From NCBI GenBank assembly GCA_964617955.1, contig CAZTXB010000002.1, positions 1 through 64,000 on the forward strand: a DNA stretch of 64,000 bases, given 5' to 3'. The position numbers and the translations under genes were made by a program. The notes under the pieces are model-generated. The model was given only the letters and a program-made list of their open reading frames with translations. It was not told where the DNA came from and did no database searches. Source of the stretch: JABWCE01 sp964617955 (GTDB lineage Bacteria; Bacteroidota; Bacteroidia; NS11-12g; UBA9320). Below, in pieces: positions 9,691 through 18,076 of this stretch (positions are counted from its first letter, which is position 1; each line of letters starts with the position of its first letter).

Positions 9691-10199
9691 TATGTGTGTT
9701 TTTGTCTAAACTCAGCCAATAATTTATCTACCTTTTCTTCGTCAAGGTTTTCATAGAATTGCTCCCCAACCTGAAACATAGGGCCATAACCACAGGCACC
9801 CAAACATTCAACTGTTTTTAAGGTGAACATTCCATCCTCGGTGGTTTCTCCACTTTTAATGCTTAGCGATTCTTCAATGTGACGGATGATTTTTTCGGCA
9901 CCTACCAAACAGCAGGGGCCGGTTTGGCAAACTTCAATTAACACTTTACCAACCGGTTTTAGGTTGTACATGCTGTAAAACGAAGCCACTTCATATACTT
10001 CTATCGGATTGATGTGCAGCAGTCGCGCAACATAATCCATGCTATCTGCACTCAGCCAACCTCCAAATTCATGTTGGGCCAAATGCAAAATTCTAAGCAC
10101 AGCCGATTTCTGTTTGCCTTCCGGAAACTGTTGGATGATTCTGTCTATCTCTTTGAGAGTTTCCGGCTTAAATTCTTTATTTATCTGAACTTCTTCCAT
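9690..10199 (-). CDS. nuoE: NADH-quinone oxidoreductase subunit E ([2Fe-2S])
   Basis: Thioredoxin-fold subunit carrying the N1a [2Fe-2S] cluster beside NuoF. In the 169-residue product the four ligands are visible as CQTGPC near residue 92 and CLGAC near residue 132, the C-x4-C and C-x3-C spacing of the family. The N-terminal helical half ends at VYEVASFYSMY. It begins 1 bp after nuoD and overlaps nuoF by 1 bp. Confidence 0.97.
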   Translation of the reverse strand: MEEVQINKEFKPETLKEIDRIIQQFPEGKQKSAVLRILHLAQHEFGGWLSADSMDYVARLLHINPIEVYEVASFYSMYNLKPVGKVLIEVCQTGPCCLVGAEKIIRHIEESLSIKSGETTEDGMFTLKTVECLGACGYGPMFQVGEQFYENLDEEKVDKLLAEFRQKHT

Positions 10200-10200
10200 A

Positions 10201-11406
10201 CTACGCGTCCAATTCGCCTGCTATAACATTCATACTGCTCATGGTTAAAATGGCATCACTCAGCAATGAGCCTTTAATCATTTCAGGGTAGGCCTGGTAA
10301 TAAATAAAGCATGGCCTTCTAAAATGCAGGCGATAGGGTGTTCGTCCTCCATCGCTTATTAAATAATATCCCAGCTCACCGTTGCCGCCTTCCAGCGAAA
10401 AGTAAACTTCACCTTCAGGGATTTTCATTTCGCCCATTACAATTTTAAAATGGTAAATCAGGGCTTCCATGCTTCGGTATACTTCCTGCTTAGGGGGGAG
10501 GTAAAATTCGGGTACATCGGCATGATAGGGTCCTTCAGGCATTTTATCCAAAGCCTGCTGTATGATTGACAAGCTTTGTTTAATTTCTTCTTGCCTTACC
10601 ATGAAGCGATCAAAAGTATCTCCACTTTCACCAACAGGTACCACAAAATCAAAATCATTGTATGAGGAGTAAGGATTCATAACCCTTACGTCATAATCCA
10701 CACCGGCTGCTCTTAAATTAGGCCCCGTAAAACCGTAATTAATGGCTCTTTCAGCGCTTATCGGGCCAACATTTATGACTCTGTCCATAAAAATGCGGTT
10801 CCTTTCAAGCAGGTTTTCAAAATCGGCAAAACGCTTTGGAAACTCTTTTAAAAAGTCCTTTAGTTTTTTATGAAGCGCACTGTTAAAATCGCGCTCAAAA
10901 CCCCCGATTCGGCCAATATTTGTAGTGAGGCGGGCGCCACACAGCTCTTCAAAAATGTCATAGATGCGTTCTCTTTCCTGAAAAACATAGGTAAATCCGG
11001 TAAGGGCTCCGGTATCTACCCCAATCACACTGTTACACACCAGGTGGTCTGATATACGGGCCAATTCCATAATGATCACACGCATGTAATCCACGCGTTT
11101 GGGAACTTCAAGGCCAATCAGTTTTTCAACGGTCATGTCCCACCCTATATTATTAATAGGGGATGAACAGTAATTTAAACGGTCGGTTAAAGGCGTGATT
11201 TGATTGTAGGGGCGTCGCTCGGCAATTTTTTCGAAAGCCCTGTGAATATAGCCAATGGTTTGTTCAGCGGAATGGATTCTTTCACCGTCCATTTTAAGCA
11301 CGTTTTGAAAAATCCCATGGGTTGCCGGGTGCGTGGGTCCTAGGTTAAGGGTTCCCAGTTCTCCATCCATACTATCTGAAATTCTTTTTTCTATTACCCT
11401 GCTCAT
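10201..11406 (-). CDS. nuoD: NADH-quinone oxidoreductase subunit D (49 kDa)
   Basis: Quinone-site subunit homologous to the large subunit of NiFe hydrogenases but without nickel ligands. The 401-residue product contains the family signature LNLGPTHPATHGIFQNVL near residue 20. Further conserved blocks are RPYNQITPLTDRLNYCSS near 65, VRVMNPYSSYNDFDFVVP and ISDGGRTPYRLHFRRP. The GTHPATHG loop contributes the quinone-binding histidine. The reading frame overlaps the nuoC stop by 4 bp (ATGA), so the two are translationally coupled rather than fused as in some enterobacteria. Confidence 0.97.
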   Translation of the reverse strand: MSRVIEKRISDSMDGELGTLNLGPTHPATHGIFQNVLKMDGERIHSAEQTIGYIHRAFEKIAERRPYNQITPLTDRLNYCSSPINNIGWDMTVEKLIGLEVPKRVDYMRVIIMELARISDHLVCNSVIGVDTGALTGFTYVFQERERIYDIFEELCGARLTTNIGRIGGFERDFNSALHKKLKDFLKEFPKRFADFENLLERNRIFMDRVINVGPISAERAINYGFTGPNLRAAGVDYDVRVMNPYSSYNDFDFVVPVGESGDTFDRFMVRQEEIKQSLSIIQQALDKMPEGPYHADVPEFYLPPKQEVYRSMEALIYHFKIVMGEMKIPEGEVYFSLEGGNGELGYYLISDGGRTPYRLHFRRPCFIYYQAYPEMIKGSLLSDAILTMSSMNVIAGELDA

Positions 11407-11957
11407 GAACGATTTTTAGCAATTTCTTTTTTACTTTCAAATTCAACTCCAACGTGTCCCTGTCGGCCAAAGAAGCGATCATCTTTGTCGGTCCTTGTCG
11501 CATCTTCCATGGGATATTCTTTTCTCATTGGAAAATAGTCCATGTCTTCCATATTCAAAATGCGAATTAATTTTGGGTGCCCCTCAAATTCGATCCCATA
11601 AAAATCAAATGTTTCGCGTTCCATCCAATTGGCTGCCGAATAGATATCGCAAATGGTAGGCAATTTAAGATTATCGCGCCCAACAAAGGTTTTGAGGCGC
11701 AGCCTGAAATTGGTTTTCCAATTGTGCAAATGGTATATTACCGCAAATTCTTTTTCTTCCTGACCCGGATAATGCACGCCACACAAATCGGTGAGGAACA
11801 TAAAGTCGGTTGCGCTGTCCTTTTTTAAAAATTTGATAAGGGGTTTAATAGATTCACGTGCAATTTCTAAGGTTAAAAGTCCGTATGGCTCTTTCACATT
11901 TAACACAATACCGGGGAACTTCGCCTCAATTGCTTTTAAAATAGATTCTTGGTCCAC
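11403..11957 (-). CDS. nuoC: NADH-quinone oxidoreductase subunit C (30 kDa)
   Basis: Structural subunit of the complex I connecting module that binds NuoD. The 184-residue protein has the conserved block ERETFDFYGIEFEGHPKLIRIL near residues 117-140, followed by PMRKEYP, diagnostic of the 30-kDa subunit. It is a separate gene, overlapping nuoD by 4 bp and lying 6 bp after nuoB. No cofactor motif is expected or seen. Confidence 0.96.
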   Translation of the reverse strand: MDQESILKAIEAKFPGIVLNVKEPYGLLTLEIARESIKPLIKFLKKDSATDFMFLTDLCGVHYPGQEEKEFAVIYHLHNWKTNFRLRLKTFVGRDNLKLPTICDIYSAANWMERETFDFYGIEFEGHPKLIRILNMEDMDYFPMRKEYPMEDATRTDKDDRFFGRQGHVGVEFESKKEIAKNRS

Positions 11958-11963
11958 GGTTAT

Positions 11964-12506
11964 TTAAGAAATATTATAGGATTCTAATAGATTTTTATAT
12001 TCTTTGGTATACCTTCTTCGAAGACTTTCTTGCTTTACCAGGTCTTGCACCCGCATAATCCCATCGATAATCTGCTCGGGTCGGGGAGGGCATCCTGGTA
12101 CATAAACATCCACAGGAATCACTTTGTCGATTCCCTGTAAAACGCTGTACGAATCGAATATGCCTCCACTGCTGGCACAAGCACCCACAGCTATGACCCA
12201 TTTAGGTTCTGCCATTTGTTCGTAAACTTGTCTTAAAATTGGCCCCATTTTTTTGGCAATGGTTCCCATTACCATCAATAAATCAGCTTGTCGGGGAGAA
12301 AAACTCATGCGCTCCATCCCAAAACGCGCCAAATCGTAATTGGCACCCATAGTGGCCATAAACTCAATGCCGCAACAAGAAGTAGCGAAAGGCAAAGGCC
12401 AAATGGAATTGGCTCTGGCCAAGCCTATAACATCACTCAATTTTGTGGCAAAGAACCCTTCGCCTTCAACACCCTGTGGTTTTTCTACAACGCCAATTTC
12501 AGCCAT
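11964..12506 (-). CDS. nuoB: NADH-quinone oxidoreductase subunit B (N2 [4Fe-4S])
   Basis: Carries the terminal [4Fe-4S] cluster N2 that reduces quinone. The 180-residue product shows the four ligand cysteines: the tandem pair in ATSCCGIEFMATMG near residue 45, the one in GACASSGGIF near 110, and the one in VPGCPPRPEQIIDG near 140. These are diagnostic. It lies 7 bp after nuoA and 6 bp before nuoC. Length is within the usual 160-220. Confidence 0.98.
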   Translation of the reverse strand: MAEIGVVEKPQGVEGEGFFATKLSDVIGLARANSIWPLPFATSCCGIEFMATMGANYDLARFGMERMSFSPRQADLLMVMGTIAKKMGPILRQVYEQMAEPKWVIAVGACASSGGIFDSYSVLQGIDKVIPVDVYVPGCPPRPEQIIDGIMRVQDLVKQESLRRRYTKEYKNLLESYNIS

Positions 12507-12513
12507 ATTTTTA

Positions 12514-12879
12514 TTATTTATCCCACTCTAATGCTCCCTTTTTCAGAACATAATAAAATCCAATCATGAAGAACCCTACAAACATCAGTACAGCCAAAAA
12601 ACCATTTAAACCCATTTCCTTAAAATTAACAGCATAGGGGTAAAAAAAGATAATCTCTACATCGAACAACACAAAAAGAATGGCGGTCATAAAATATTTG
12701 ATCGAAAATGGAATTCTCGCATTTCCCTGGGACTCGATGCCGCATTCGAAATTTTCTGATTTGTTTTTTGATTTTTTGGATGGCCCGATTAATGGAACCA
12801 ATACCAATACGAGCAAAACAAAGCTTATGGCTACAATGGATTGGAGAAAAATCGGTAAATAATCTGCCGGCGAATTCAT
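12514..12879 (-). CDS. nuoA: NADH-quinone oxidoreductase subunit A
   Basis: Three-helix membrane subunit and first gene of the nuo operon. The 121-residue protein has the conserved loop YECGIESQGNAR-like segment (here FECGIESQGNARIPFSIKYF, residues about 44-63), followed by the acidic helix LFVLFDVEIIFFYPYAV near 75. These two features define NuoA. A TAnnTTTG element 18 bp upstream of the ATG is the probable operon promoter. The next upstream gene, mtgA, is on the same strand and ends 121 bp away. Confidence 0.97.
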   Translation of the reverse strand: MNSPADYLPIFLQSIVAISFVLLVLVLVPLIGPSKKSKNKSENFECGIESQGNARIPFSIKYFMTAILFVLFDVEIIFFYPYAVNFKEMGLNGFLAVLMFVGFFMIGFYYVLKKGALEWDK

Positions 12880-12897
12880 GGATTTCTAATGGTGGGG

Positions 12898-12905
12898 CAA
12901 ACTTA
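12898..12905 (-). promoter_or_regulatory. Probable -7 box of the nuo operon promoter
   Basis: On the minus strand this reads TAAGTTTG, matching the Bacteroidota TAnnTTTG element. Its 3' end is 18 bp before the nuoA ATG. No good TTTG was seen at the expected -33 spacing, so the promoter assignment rests on the -7 box and position. Confidence 0.5.
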
Positions 12906-13000
12906 ATAGAATTTCCATAATCTTAAAAGGTTTTTACAAACAGCATTTTTAAAAATATACGACACCACATGAAATACTATTTTAAGGCCTTTTAAGGGTG

Positions 13001-13723
13001 TTATTTGCCCTTGTCTTCACTTTGGTCGTAGGAGAGATGCCCACCCCAAAAGCGCATCTGGCGCATGGCGAATTTTTGTCTTTTTAGAGTGTAATTGCTA
13101 GGTCGGGTGGCCGAAAATTTCCTGGGGTTTGGGATGATCGCTGCAATGGCAGCTGCCTGCTGGATGGAGAGCAAGGAAGCCGACTTATGAAAGTAAGCCC
13201 TCGATGCCGCCTCGGCGCCGTAAATGCCATCGCCCATTTCGATGATATTTAAATACACTTCCATAATGCGCTCTTTGCTCCAAAATATTTCAATAAGAAA
13301 TGTAAAATAAACTTCAAGTCCCTTCCTTAGCCAGGTACGGCTAGTGGTAAGGAATAAGTTTTTAGCCGTTTGCTGACTAATGGTGCTCGCGCCCCTTTTC
13401 CGCTTTTTCCATTTGTTTTCCTCCATGGCCTTTTTGATGGCAGAGAAATCGAAGCCCTGGTGTTTTAAAAAATTTTGATCCTCCGTGCATACCACGGCTA
13501 ATTGGAGCCGATTTGAAATATGTTCCAGAGATACCCAGTCTTTATTCAGTTTAAGATCTTCACCATTTTGCTTTTGTTCTATACACCTGATGACCATAAG
13601 CGGGGTAATTGGCACAGGAACCCACTTAAAAACCAGAACCAACAACAGACTGATGACCAGAAAATACAGTGCTATTTTTTTTAATATTTTCCAAATAAAA
13701 AGACCTGCTAAAAACTGAAACAT
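13001..13723 (-). CDS. mtgA: Monofunctional peptidoglycan glycosyltransferase (GT51)
   Basis: Polymerises lipid II into glycan strands in the periplasm without a transpeptidase domain. The 240-residue protein has one N-terminal membrane anchor (about residues 12-35) and then the GT51 core. Motif 1 is EDQNFLKHQGFDF near residue 83 with the catalytic glutamate. Motif 2 is RGASTISQQTAKNLFL near residue 110. Then come LRKGLEVYFTFLIE, the second acidic motif KERIMEVYLNIIEMG near 150, and GAEAASRAYFHK. No penicillin-binding domain follows, and the length fits MtgA. A TAnnTTTG box ends only 4 bp before the ATG, suggesting a leaderless transcript. Confidence 0.93.
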   Translation of the reverse strand: MFQFLAGLFIWKILKKIALYFLVISLLLVLVFKWVPVPITPLMVIRCIEQKQNGEDLKLNKDWVSLEHISNRLQLAVVCTEDQNFLKHQGFDFSAIKKAMEENKWKKRKRGASTISQQTAKNLFLTTSRTWLRKGLEVYFTFLIEIFWSKERIMEVYLNIIEMGDGIYGAEAASRAYFHKSASLLSIQQAAAIAAIIPNPRKFSATRPSNYTLKRQKFAMRQMRFWGGHLSYDQSEDKGK

Positions 13724-13727
13724 GTGG

Positions 13728-13735
13728 CAAAAATA
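13728..13735 (-). promoter_or_regulatory. -7 box upstream of mtgA
   Basis: Minus-strand TATTTTTG, a TAnnTTTG match, ending 4 bp before the mtgA ATG at 13723. With the usual transcription start a few bases downstream, the mRNA would begin at or next to the start codon. No clear -33 TTTG was seen. Confidence 0.5.
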
Positions 13736-13830
13736 GATTATTTATATCCTATTCACGTTCTCCGGAAATCACTAATGGAAGCTTTCCATTTCTTTAAAAA
13801 TTGAAAAGCCTTTTAAATTTTTATGACAGA

Positions 13831-14739
13831 TTAATTTGGTTTTTCCTTCTCCATAAATTTTTCACCACCATAAATGGTAAAAGCAAAACTCAAAAGAAAG
13901 TAGTTCAACGGAATAATGGATTGTGCGTTATATCCGGGGCGTTTTCCAACTTCAAAGCGGGTAATGGTTCCGTTTTCGTCCCATTCCCATCCCAATCTGT
14001 ATCCGGTGTTATCGCGCTTGGTGTCTTTAATGTCATATTTCGTCCCATTATACACCACATCTGAAAGCACGGTGCCCCCCATAATGAGATCGGCAAAAAA
14101 TATCCTCGACAAATAACTTTTGCGCTTTCCATATCCATCGGCATCTACGCCTACTTTTCTCACCTTTTTACCTGAATATCCAACAAAAAAGGCGGTGCCT
14201 GTTTGGTTAGAATACAAGGGCTTATCTTTATCCCAAACGTATTGTCCATTCGAAATGAATTGGCTGTCTCTGCCTATAATGGGCGTTCTATACACCATTA
14301 AACCTCCTCTTGCTGAATAACCTCTGTAAACTTTAGCTTTTACCGAAAGGGTGGTTTTTGAAGTCATGTTTCCCGATAAAATGACGCCTGTCCTTTTTTC
14401 TTTTTTGCGCGTATATCCCGCAAATTGTATTTGGGCTGAAGCCTCGCCATGGAAACTGCTCTTCACAGAATTTGTTGAGGCTTTGTCCGCCGATTTTGTT
14501 ATAAAGTCAAGATATTGGTAGCGGAAAAGCCCATTCAAAGTAATGAGTTTGATAGGAGAGTAGAAGCCATGAACCCCTGCTCCAATGGTGATTCCTTCCA
14601 TTGCCAAAATGTCAAGGTAAATTTTTTGTTTACTCACTTTCGTCGGTTCATTAAAGTAATAGGTGTAATTGACCTTGAATTTTTGAGCAGTGGCTGAGAT
14701 ACTTAAAAGAATAGCGAGAATAAAAATGGATTTTTTCAT
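13831..14739 (-). CDS. Secreted, probable outer-membrane or surface protein of unknown function
   Basis: The 302-residue product begins with a clear signal peptide, MKKSIFILAILLSISATAQ, cleaved after residue 19. The rest alternates polar and aromatic residues in short strands (FKVNYTYYFNEP, GLFRYQYLDF, GFYSPIKLITLNG and similar) and is rich in Tyr, Gly and Lys, consistent with an outer-membrane beta barrel. No cysteine pair, catalytic motif or C-terminal sorting domain was recognised. It is isolated between mtgA (downstream, same strand) and the divergent dedA. A TAnnTTTG element lies 26 bp upstream. Function is unknown. Confidence 0.75.
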   Translation of the reverse strand: MKKSIFILAILLSISATAQKFKVNYTYYFNEPTKVSKQKIYLDILAMEGITIGAGVHGFYSPIKLITLNGLFRYQYLDFITKSADKASTNSVKSSFHGEASAQIQFAGYTRKKEKRTGVILSGNMTSKTTLSVKAKVYRGYSARGGLMVYRTPIIGRDSQFISNGQYVWDKDKPLYSNQTGTAFFVGYSGKKVRKVGVDADGYGKRKSYLSRIFFADLIMGGTVLSDVVYNGTKYDIKDTKRDNTGYRLGWEWDENGTITRFEVGKRPGYNAQSIIPLNYFLLSFAFTIYGGEKFMEKEKPN

Positions 14740-14765
14740 AGTATGAGTGAATTATTGGCTAGAGC

Positions 14766-14773
14766 CAAAAATA
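14766..14773 (-). promoter_or_regulatory. -7 box upstream of the 13831-14739 gene
   Basis: Minus-strand TATTTTTG, 26 bp before the ATG at 14739. It matches TAnnTTTG, but a -33 partner was not recognised. Confidence 0.4.
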
Positions 14774-14939
14774 GGAAGAACTTTAAGTTCCCCTTGTTTT
14801 AAGAAAAATATTTTTAGATTGACAATCTGCTATTTAAGTTTATGTTCGCTTAAGTACCACTTGAATTTTGACGATTAAGGCTCCCTTTGTGTTAAAAAAG
14901 TGAATGATGAATTGAAATTTACCAATGAACAAATAAACC

Positions 14940-14947
14940 TATTTTTG
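14940..14947 (+). promoter_or_regulatory. -7 box upstream of the DedA gene
   Basis: TATTTTTG, a TAnnTTTG match ending 5 bp before the ATG at 14953. A leaderless mRNA is implied. The nearest upstream TTG (14912-14914) is 25 bp away, longer than the usual spacing. Confidence 0.5.
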
Positions 14948-14952
14948 CCGCA

Positions 14953-15609
14953 ATGGAATTGCTTCAAAATTTTATGAATTACTTTTTGCATCTCGACGAC
15001 AATTTAAAGATTATCCTGAATAATTATGGAAATTGGACGTATGCCATCCTCTTTTTAATCATTTTTATAGAAACAGGAGTTGTGATCATGCCTTTTCTCC
15101 CGGGCGACTCCTTGTTATTTGTGGCGGGGAGCTTTGCTGCCCTGGGCGATTTTAATGTGGCGATGCTCATCATGCTGCTGATAGTAGCAGCTGTTTTAGG
15201 TGACAATACAAATTATTGGATAGGGAATTTCTTTGGCCACAGGGCGCTGAAGTGGAAATTTCGCGGAAAAGCCCTCGTCAATAAGAAATACCTCGAGAAA
15301 ACGGAAAAGTTTTATGAAAAATATGGGGTTAAAACCATCATTTTGGCTCGTTTTGTCCCTATTGTGAGGACATTTGCCCCCTTTGTAGCAGGGGTTGGGG
15401 ATATGAAATACAGCCGCTTTCTTCCTTACGATATTCTTGGAGGTATACTCTGGGTTAGCATAGCCACTCTGGCGGGATATTGGTTTGGAGGAATGGAAGT
15501 CGTTAAAAATAATTTCGAATTGGTGGTAGTGGGCATTATATTCATTTCCATTTTGCCAATTCTTTTTGAAGTAATTAAAGCTAAAATGAAATTAAAATCA
15601 GGCGAATAA
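14953..15609 (+). CDS. DedA family membrane protein
   Basis: Polytopic inner-membrane protein of the DedA/VTT superfamily, which includes undecaprenyl-phosphate and phospholipid flippases; the substrate cannot be told from sequence. The 218-residue product has the family blocks FIETGVVIMPFLPGDSLLF near residue 42, GDNTNYWIGNFFGHRAL near 82, and KYGVKTIILARFVPIVRTF near 120. The third contains the conserved arginine pair of the amphipathic re-entrant helix. GILWVSIATLAGYWFGG follows near 165. There are four to five hydrophobic stretches. It stands alone, 52 bp before the coiled-coil protein gene on the same strand, with which it may be cotranscribed. Confidence 0.92.
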   Translation: MELLQNFMNYFLHLDDNLKIILNNYGNWTYAILFLIIFIETGVVIMPFLPGDSLLFVAGSFAALGDFNVAMLIMLLIVAAVLGDNTNYWIGNFFGHRALKWKFRGKALVNKKYLEKTEKFYEKYGVKTIILARFVPIVRTFAPFVAGVGDMKYSRFLPYDILGGILWVSIATLAGYWFGGMEVVKNNFELVVVGIIFISILPILFEVIKAKMKLKSGE

Positions 15610-15661
15610 CTAATTTATTACCCAATATTTTATAACATTGCATTTTAAATCAAGATAAAAT

Positions 15662-16597
15662 ATGTCAGAAGAAGAGAACCAGTTTGAACAGGAGGATAAC
15701 GGCAAAAGATGGCCCCTTTGGTGGATCGTTTTCCCGATTTTATTGATTGTTTCGCTTGGGGTGTCGGGTTATCTATACTACAAAGTGATAAATGGCAAAG
15801 CCATTGAGGCGCAGTATAATGAAGCTGTGACTAAACATGACGAAGAAAAAAAGAGACTGAGTGTGGAGTTGGATGAAATCAAGGCAAAACTTGAGGAAGC
15901 CATGCGCAACAATACCAGTCTGCTGGCTACCAATGGCGACCTGCAAGGTCAACTCGACGAAAAAACCTTAGCCCTGGCCCGTAAAATTAAATCGGCCGGT
16001 GTAGGTAACCCAAAAGCGCTCCGTGAAGCAAAGGAAGAAATAGAGAGATTAAAGAGCTTGAAGCAAATTTTTGAGCAAAAAGTTGACTCCCTATCTCAAA
16101 GCAACAGGGAGTTAATTGCAAAAGTTTTACAAACCGAATCTGAGGTTGAAGTGGCTCAGAATAAGGCCAATGAAATAGAAGCAGAGAAAAAAGTGCTGGA
16201 TGAAAAGGTGAAGAATTCGATTCTGGCTGTTTCAGATTTGAGGGTGGTGGGAATGCGCAAAAAAGGATCGTCGGAGGAAGAGACTTTCCGCGCCTTTAAA
16301 ACAGATCGATTGAAAATTTCATTTACCATACTTGGAAATGAATTGATAGAAGCCGGCGAAAAACCCATAACCATTCGTTTAATCGGGACAAACAAGGAAG
16401 TGCTCACCAACGAGAATGAAAAATTAACGGACACAGACAAGTTAGTTACCATGGTTCAAAACATTGATTATCAGAATGAGCCGATAAAAACCACCATTTA
16501 TTATAACCAAAAAGCAGCCTATAAGAAAGGCAATTACACCATTGAGTTGATACACAATGATAAACTCATGGGCAGAGCAGCTTTTATTTTAAGATAG
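15662..16597 (+). CDS. Single-pass membrane protein with a long coiled coil, unknown function
   Basis: The 311-residue product starts with an acidic, glutamine-rich cytoplasmic tail (residues 1-16). One transmembrane helix follows (about 20-42). A long heptad-like region rich in Glu, Lys and Leu (about 55-185) then includes DEEKKRLSVELDEIKAKLEE and NKANEIEAEKKVLDEKVKN. The last 120 residues look like a small beta domain (ISFTILGNELIEAGEKPI to the C terminus AAFILR). The arrangement suggests a periplasmic spacer or envelope scaffold. I do not recognise a named family. Confidence 0.75.
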   Translation: MSEEENQFEQEDNGKRWPLWWIVFPILLIVSLGVSGYLYYKVINGKAIEAQYNEAVTKHDEEKKRLSVELDEIKAKLEEAMRNNTSLLATNGDLQGQLDEKTLALARKIKSAGVGNPKALREAKEEIERLKSLKQIFEQKVDSLSQSNRELIAKVLQTESEVEVAQNKANEIEAEKKVLDEKVKNSILAVSDLRVVGMRKKGSSEEETFRAFKTDRLKISFTILGNELIEAGEKPITIRLIGTNKEVLTNENEKLTDTDKLVTMVQNIDYQNEPIKTTIYYNQKAAYKKGNYTIELIHNDKLMGRAAFILR

Positions 16598-16804
16598 TCA
16601 ACTTCGGAAGCATTCCTTAGGAACAGCACTTTTTCTGAGTGATAAGAACCCATTTTTAGCACCTGCCTTTATAAATTTTTAAGGACTTTCCCTATCCATG
16701 AAAGGAATGATTGACCTTTTAGGTAAAGGGGCCTATGTTCGGGCGAGCCATGAGTTCACGGCTTATTGGCTGACCCATTCGTCCAACATTAAATTGCAAT
16801 GGAG

Positions 16805-18037
16805 TTACAGTCCGAGATCAATCTGATGTTTCAGTTGATCTTCTATGGTTTCGCGTTTGCGAATGAGTTTGGCTTCTTTTCCCATGATCAATACCTCTGC
16901 AGGTCGAGGGCGGCTGTTGTAATTGGAACTCATGCTAAAACCATAAGCCCCTGCGTTTTTGATGGCTAAAATATCACCTTCTTTAACGTCATGCAATTTC
17001 CTGTCATAACCCAGGGTATCGGTTTCACAAATGTATCCTACCACGGAATAAATTCTTTTATGCCCTCTGGTATTGCTTAAATTGACAATTTGATGGTAGG
17101 CATCGTACATTTTTGGTCGGATTAAATGGTTTTGACCGCTGTTCACACCCACAAAGGTCGTGGAGAGCGTTTGTTTTATGACATTGGCTTTGACCAATAA
17201 AACACCGGCTTCACTCACCAGGAACTTACCAGGCTCAAACCATAATTCCAGTTGACGGCCATATTTTTTACATAAATTTTTGAAGCTGTGTGAAATTTTG
17301 CGACCTATACTTCCTATGTCGATACTCTCTTCTCCTTCATGGTAAGCTACTTTAAAACCTGAACCGAAGTCCATGTACTCCAGCTCCTCGAAATTGGAGG
17401 CCGCTTCAAAAAGCAAATCGGCACCTCTTAAAAAGACTTCAGCGTCCAGAATATCGCTTCCGGTGTGCATGTGCAGGCCGGTGACTCTGATTTTGTGGCT
17501 GTTAACGATTCTCTTGATTAAAGGTACCTGAAAAATTGAAATACCGAACTTAGAATCGATGTGACCTACTGAAATATGGCTGTTGCCCCCTGCCATAATA
17601 TGGGGATTAAGTCGGATGCAACAGGCTACCTTATTACCATAGTCATGCCCAAACTGTTCCAAGGCGGAGATATTATCGATATTGATAACCACCCCAAGCT
17701 CTACCGCTTGCTTTATTTCACTAAAATCGACGCAGTTGGGCGTATAAAGAATATCTTCAGGTTTAAATCCTGCTTTTAACCCCAGTTCAACCTCTTCGAT
17801 CGACACGGTGTCTAAGCCTGAACCAAGACTCTTCAGGTATTTAATAATGTTGATATTATTCAGCGCTTTACAGGCATATTTAATCTTCAATTTAACTTCT
17901 GGAAAGGCGTTGACCAATCGCTCATACTGAATTTTAATGGTATTGGCATCGTACACGTACAAAGGCGTGCCATGTTGTTGAGCGAGGTCAAGAAGATCGA
18001 CCCCCCCAAGTGAATATTTGTTTTTTATAATTTGCAT
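16805..18037 (-). CDS. lysA: Diaminopimelate decarboxylase
   Basis: PLP enzyme that decarboxylates meso-diaminopimelate to L-lysine, the last step of lysine synthesis. The 410-residue product has the PLP-lysine segment IKYACKALNN near residue 50 and a histidine-glycine block LHMHTGSDIL near 190. The phosphate-binding EYMDFGSGFKVAY is near 220 and PGKFLVSEAGVLL near 270. The C-terminal active-site segment VGYICETDTLGYDR near 335 has the cysteine and acidic pair typical of DAP rather than ornithine/arginine decarboxylases. The N-terminal barrel precedes a C-terminal beta domain as usual. It is monocistronic, 39 bp downstream of the M48 protease gene on the same strand. Confidence 0.95.
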   Translation of the reverse strand: MQIIKNKYSLGGVDLLDLAQQHGTPLYVYDANTIKIQYERLVNAFPEVKLKIKYACKALNNINIIKYLKSLGSGLDTVSIEEVELGLKAGFKPEDILYTPNCVDFSEIKQAVELGVVINIDNISALEQFGHDYGNKVACCIRLNPHIMAGGNSHISVGHIDSKFGISIFQVPLIKRIVNSHKIRVTGLHMHTGSDILDAEVFLRGADLLFEAASNFEELEYMDFGSGFKVAYHEGEESIDIGSIGRKISHSFKNLCKKYGRQLELWFEPGKFLVSEAGVLLVKANVIKQTLSTTFVGVNSGQNHLIRPKMYDAYHQIVNLSNTRGHKRIYSVVGYICETDTLGYDRKLHDVKEGDILAIKNAGAYGFSMSSNYNSRPRPAEVLIMGKEAKLIRKRETIEDQLKHQIDLGL

Positions 18038-18076
18038 TTCAATATACGACGGGGCATTAAGCCATACTTATATCAC

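Noticed and set aside
13776..13800. Small hairpin (AATGGAA-GCT-TTCCATT) between the 13831 gene and mtgA
   Set aside because: On the minus strand, where the upstream gene would need it, no T-run follows.
16698..16826. 42-codon open frame between the coiled-coil protein and lysA (plus strand)
   Set aside because: It overlaps the end of lysA, has no promoter box nearby and no recognisable protein features.
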